Shown piece by piece: positions 63,032 through 64,000 of a stretch of 64,000 nt of DNA. The stretch is from Icerya purchasi (lineage: Eukaryota; Arthropoda; Insecta; Hemiptera; Monophlebidae): assembly GCA_039619475.1 (NCBI GenBank), contig CM077115.1, positions 26,363,083-26,427,082 of the forward strand, written 5' to 3'. The notes below the pieces were generated by a model. That model did no database searches, was not told the origin of the DNA, and saw only the letters and a program-made list of their open reading frames with translations. The translations under genes and the position numbers were made by a program. Within the stretch, counting starts at the first letter, position 1. Every line of letters starts with the position of its first letter.

Positions 63032-64000
63032 ACAGGGTGTTTCAGCTTGATATAACCATTCTTATGGGGATTTTCATTAAATCTCCCCTAGCGCAGAAAC
63101 GTAATTTAACGAATTGTTCCCTCATTTTTAGCTACAAAATCATGCAAACCACATCTTGAACGGTTTCGTGTAGTTCGAGTACGGGTAACGGAAAGAGCGT
63201 GCAGAGTGGTAACGGTGGAACCATTTTTCTGTGGTAGAATAGGGTTGGTTTCTTTTTCACGCCATTCAAGGTTGAACTATATATTTCTATTCGAATATTT
63301 TTTGATTACACTGCTATTTTAACCTTCCATTTTCTATTTGTGACGACAGTAACGAGTACATTTTCATTGTGATACGTCTATGCTATCTGTAAACTGATAA
63401 TTTTCGAATCAATATTTTGTTGTTTGGGTATCTTTTTGAATGTTTTACTCGAAGTCTGCGTTGAATTTATGAATTGAAAATTTATGGGCATAAGATTCTA
63501 CAAGAAGAAAATGAAAAATCTTAAGAATAGGAAGCATAAGCTCATAGCTCAGAGATACTCGCTAGAAAAACGGCGATATTCATAGCGCCGCATATGTACG
63601 TTTTCAAAAGACCAATTCAGGTATGTGAATATTTCTGTAAGAATATTTTAATAAAAATCCTCCAAGCCGTTTTATTCACTAAGTGGAATGAAACCGGCTA
63701 AGTTCAGGTCGAAAATGGACCGTTCGTATTGAACGTAATATCATCGCGGTAAAAAATGCATTTATTGAAAACAACGAAAATTCCACTAGACGTTTGAAAA
63801 ATCAGTTGAACATTTCCATATCAACATGTCAGCGTATTATTTCAAAAGACTTTGGTCTAAAATCATATAAAATTCAAAATCATCAAGCGTTACTTCCTCA
63901 GGATAAAGAACATCGTAAAATCGACGCCAGTGTTGTGTATGCCATGTCGTTGCATAATCCTAAATTCAAGGACAAGCTGGTATTTAGTGATAAGGCTACG
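63032..64000 (+). mobile_element. Tc1/mariner-type transposon, cut by the window edge
   Basis: It begins ACAGGGTGTTTCAGCTTGAT after TA (63030-63031). From 63717 the reading VRIERNIIAVKNAFIENNE, STRRLKNQLNISISTCQRII, KDFGLKSYKIQNHQALLPQ and DKLVFSDKAT follows Tc1/mariner transposases from the second helix-turn-helix to the first catalytic Asp (FSD). The upstream part (63470-63700) is broken by stops, so this copy is dead. The rest lies beyond 64000. Confidence 0.75.

Overview
The window is animal, almost certainly insect, nuclear DNA: AT-rich, full of poly-A/T and AT microsatellites, with genes split by GT-AG introns and a dense, mixed load of decayed transposons. No operon, Shine-Dalgarno site, CRISPR array or other prokaryotic structure is visible. 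The non-LTR retrotransposon fragments and insect-like protein matches suggest an insect, perhaps hemipteroid, but the species cannot be fixed from sequence alone.

Five conserved host genes were recovered by joining short exons. From left to right they are: (1) a TatD-type metallo-nuclease on + (last four exons, 1317-12769; the 5' exons lie outside the window); (2) RNF14, an RWD plus RING-between-RING E3 ubiquitin ligase, on - (one uninterrupted 2.1 kb exon, 22439-24525, with its start codon on an unseen upstream exon); (3) ribosomal protein S27 on - (three of four expected exons, 32004-32516); (4) mitochondrial ribosomal protein bL9m on + (four exons, 33316-42276), head-to-head with S27; (5) histone acetyltransferase HAT1 on - (five C-terminal exons, 54466-62555).

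The rest is introns and intergenic DNA carrying mobile-element remains. These include a PIF/Harbinger-like element (492-1185), a TTAA-flanked element (1547-3149), a Tc1-like TIR element (12170-12525), three copies of one tRNA-derived SINE family (7272-7521, 19066-19339, 35413-35625), two copies of a short hairpin MITE (20586-20833, 53630-53871), and non-LTR retrotransposon pieces at 19740-20510, 25421-26090, 26100-27560, 40254-41290, 50713-51290 and 55769-56070. There is also a Tigger/pogo element (35833-37148), a hAT element with a perfect 8-bp target duplication (46256-47650), a MULE transposase fragment (56280-56640), an internally deleted mariner (58393-59339), and a second mariner-type element running off the right edge (63032-64000).

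The genes do not form a pathway. S27 and bL9m both serve translation and may share a bidirectional promoter; RNF14, HAT1 and TatD look like unrelated neighbours. No undescribed multi-gene system was recognised. The most notable points are changed catalytic-site residues in the TatD and HAT1 genes, the single-exon RNF14 lacking its own ATG, and several structurally well-defined non-autonomous elements.
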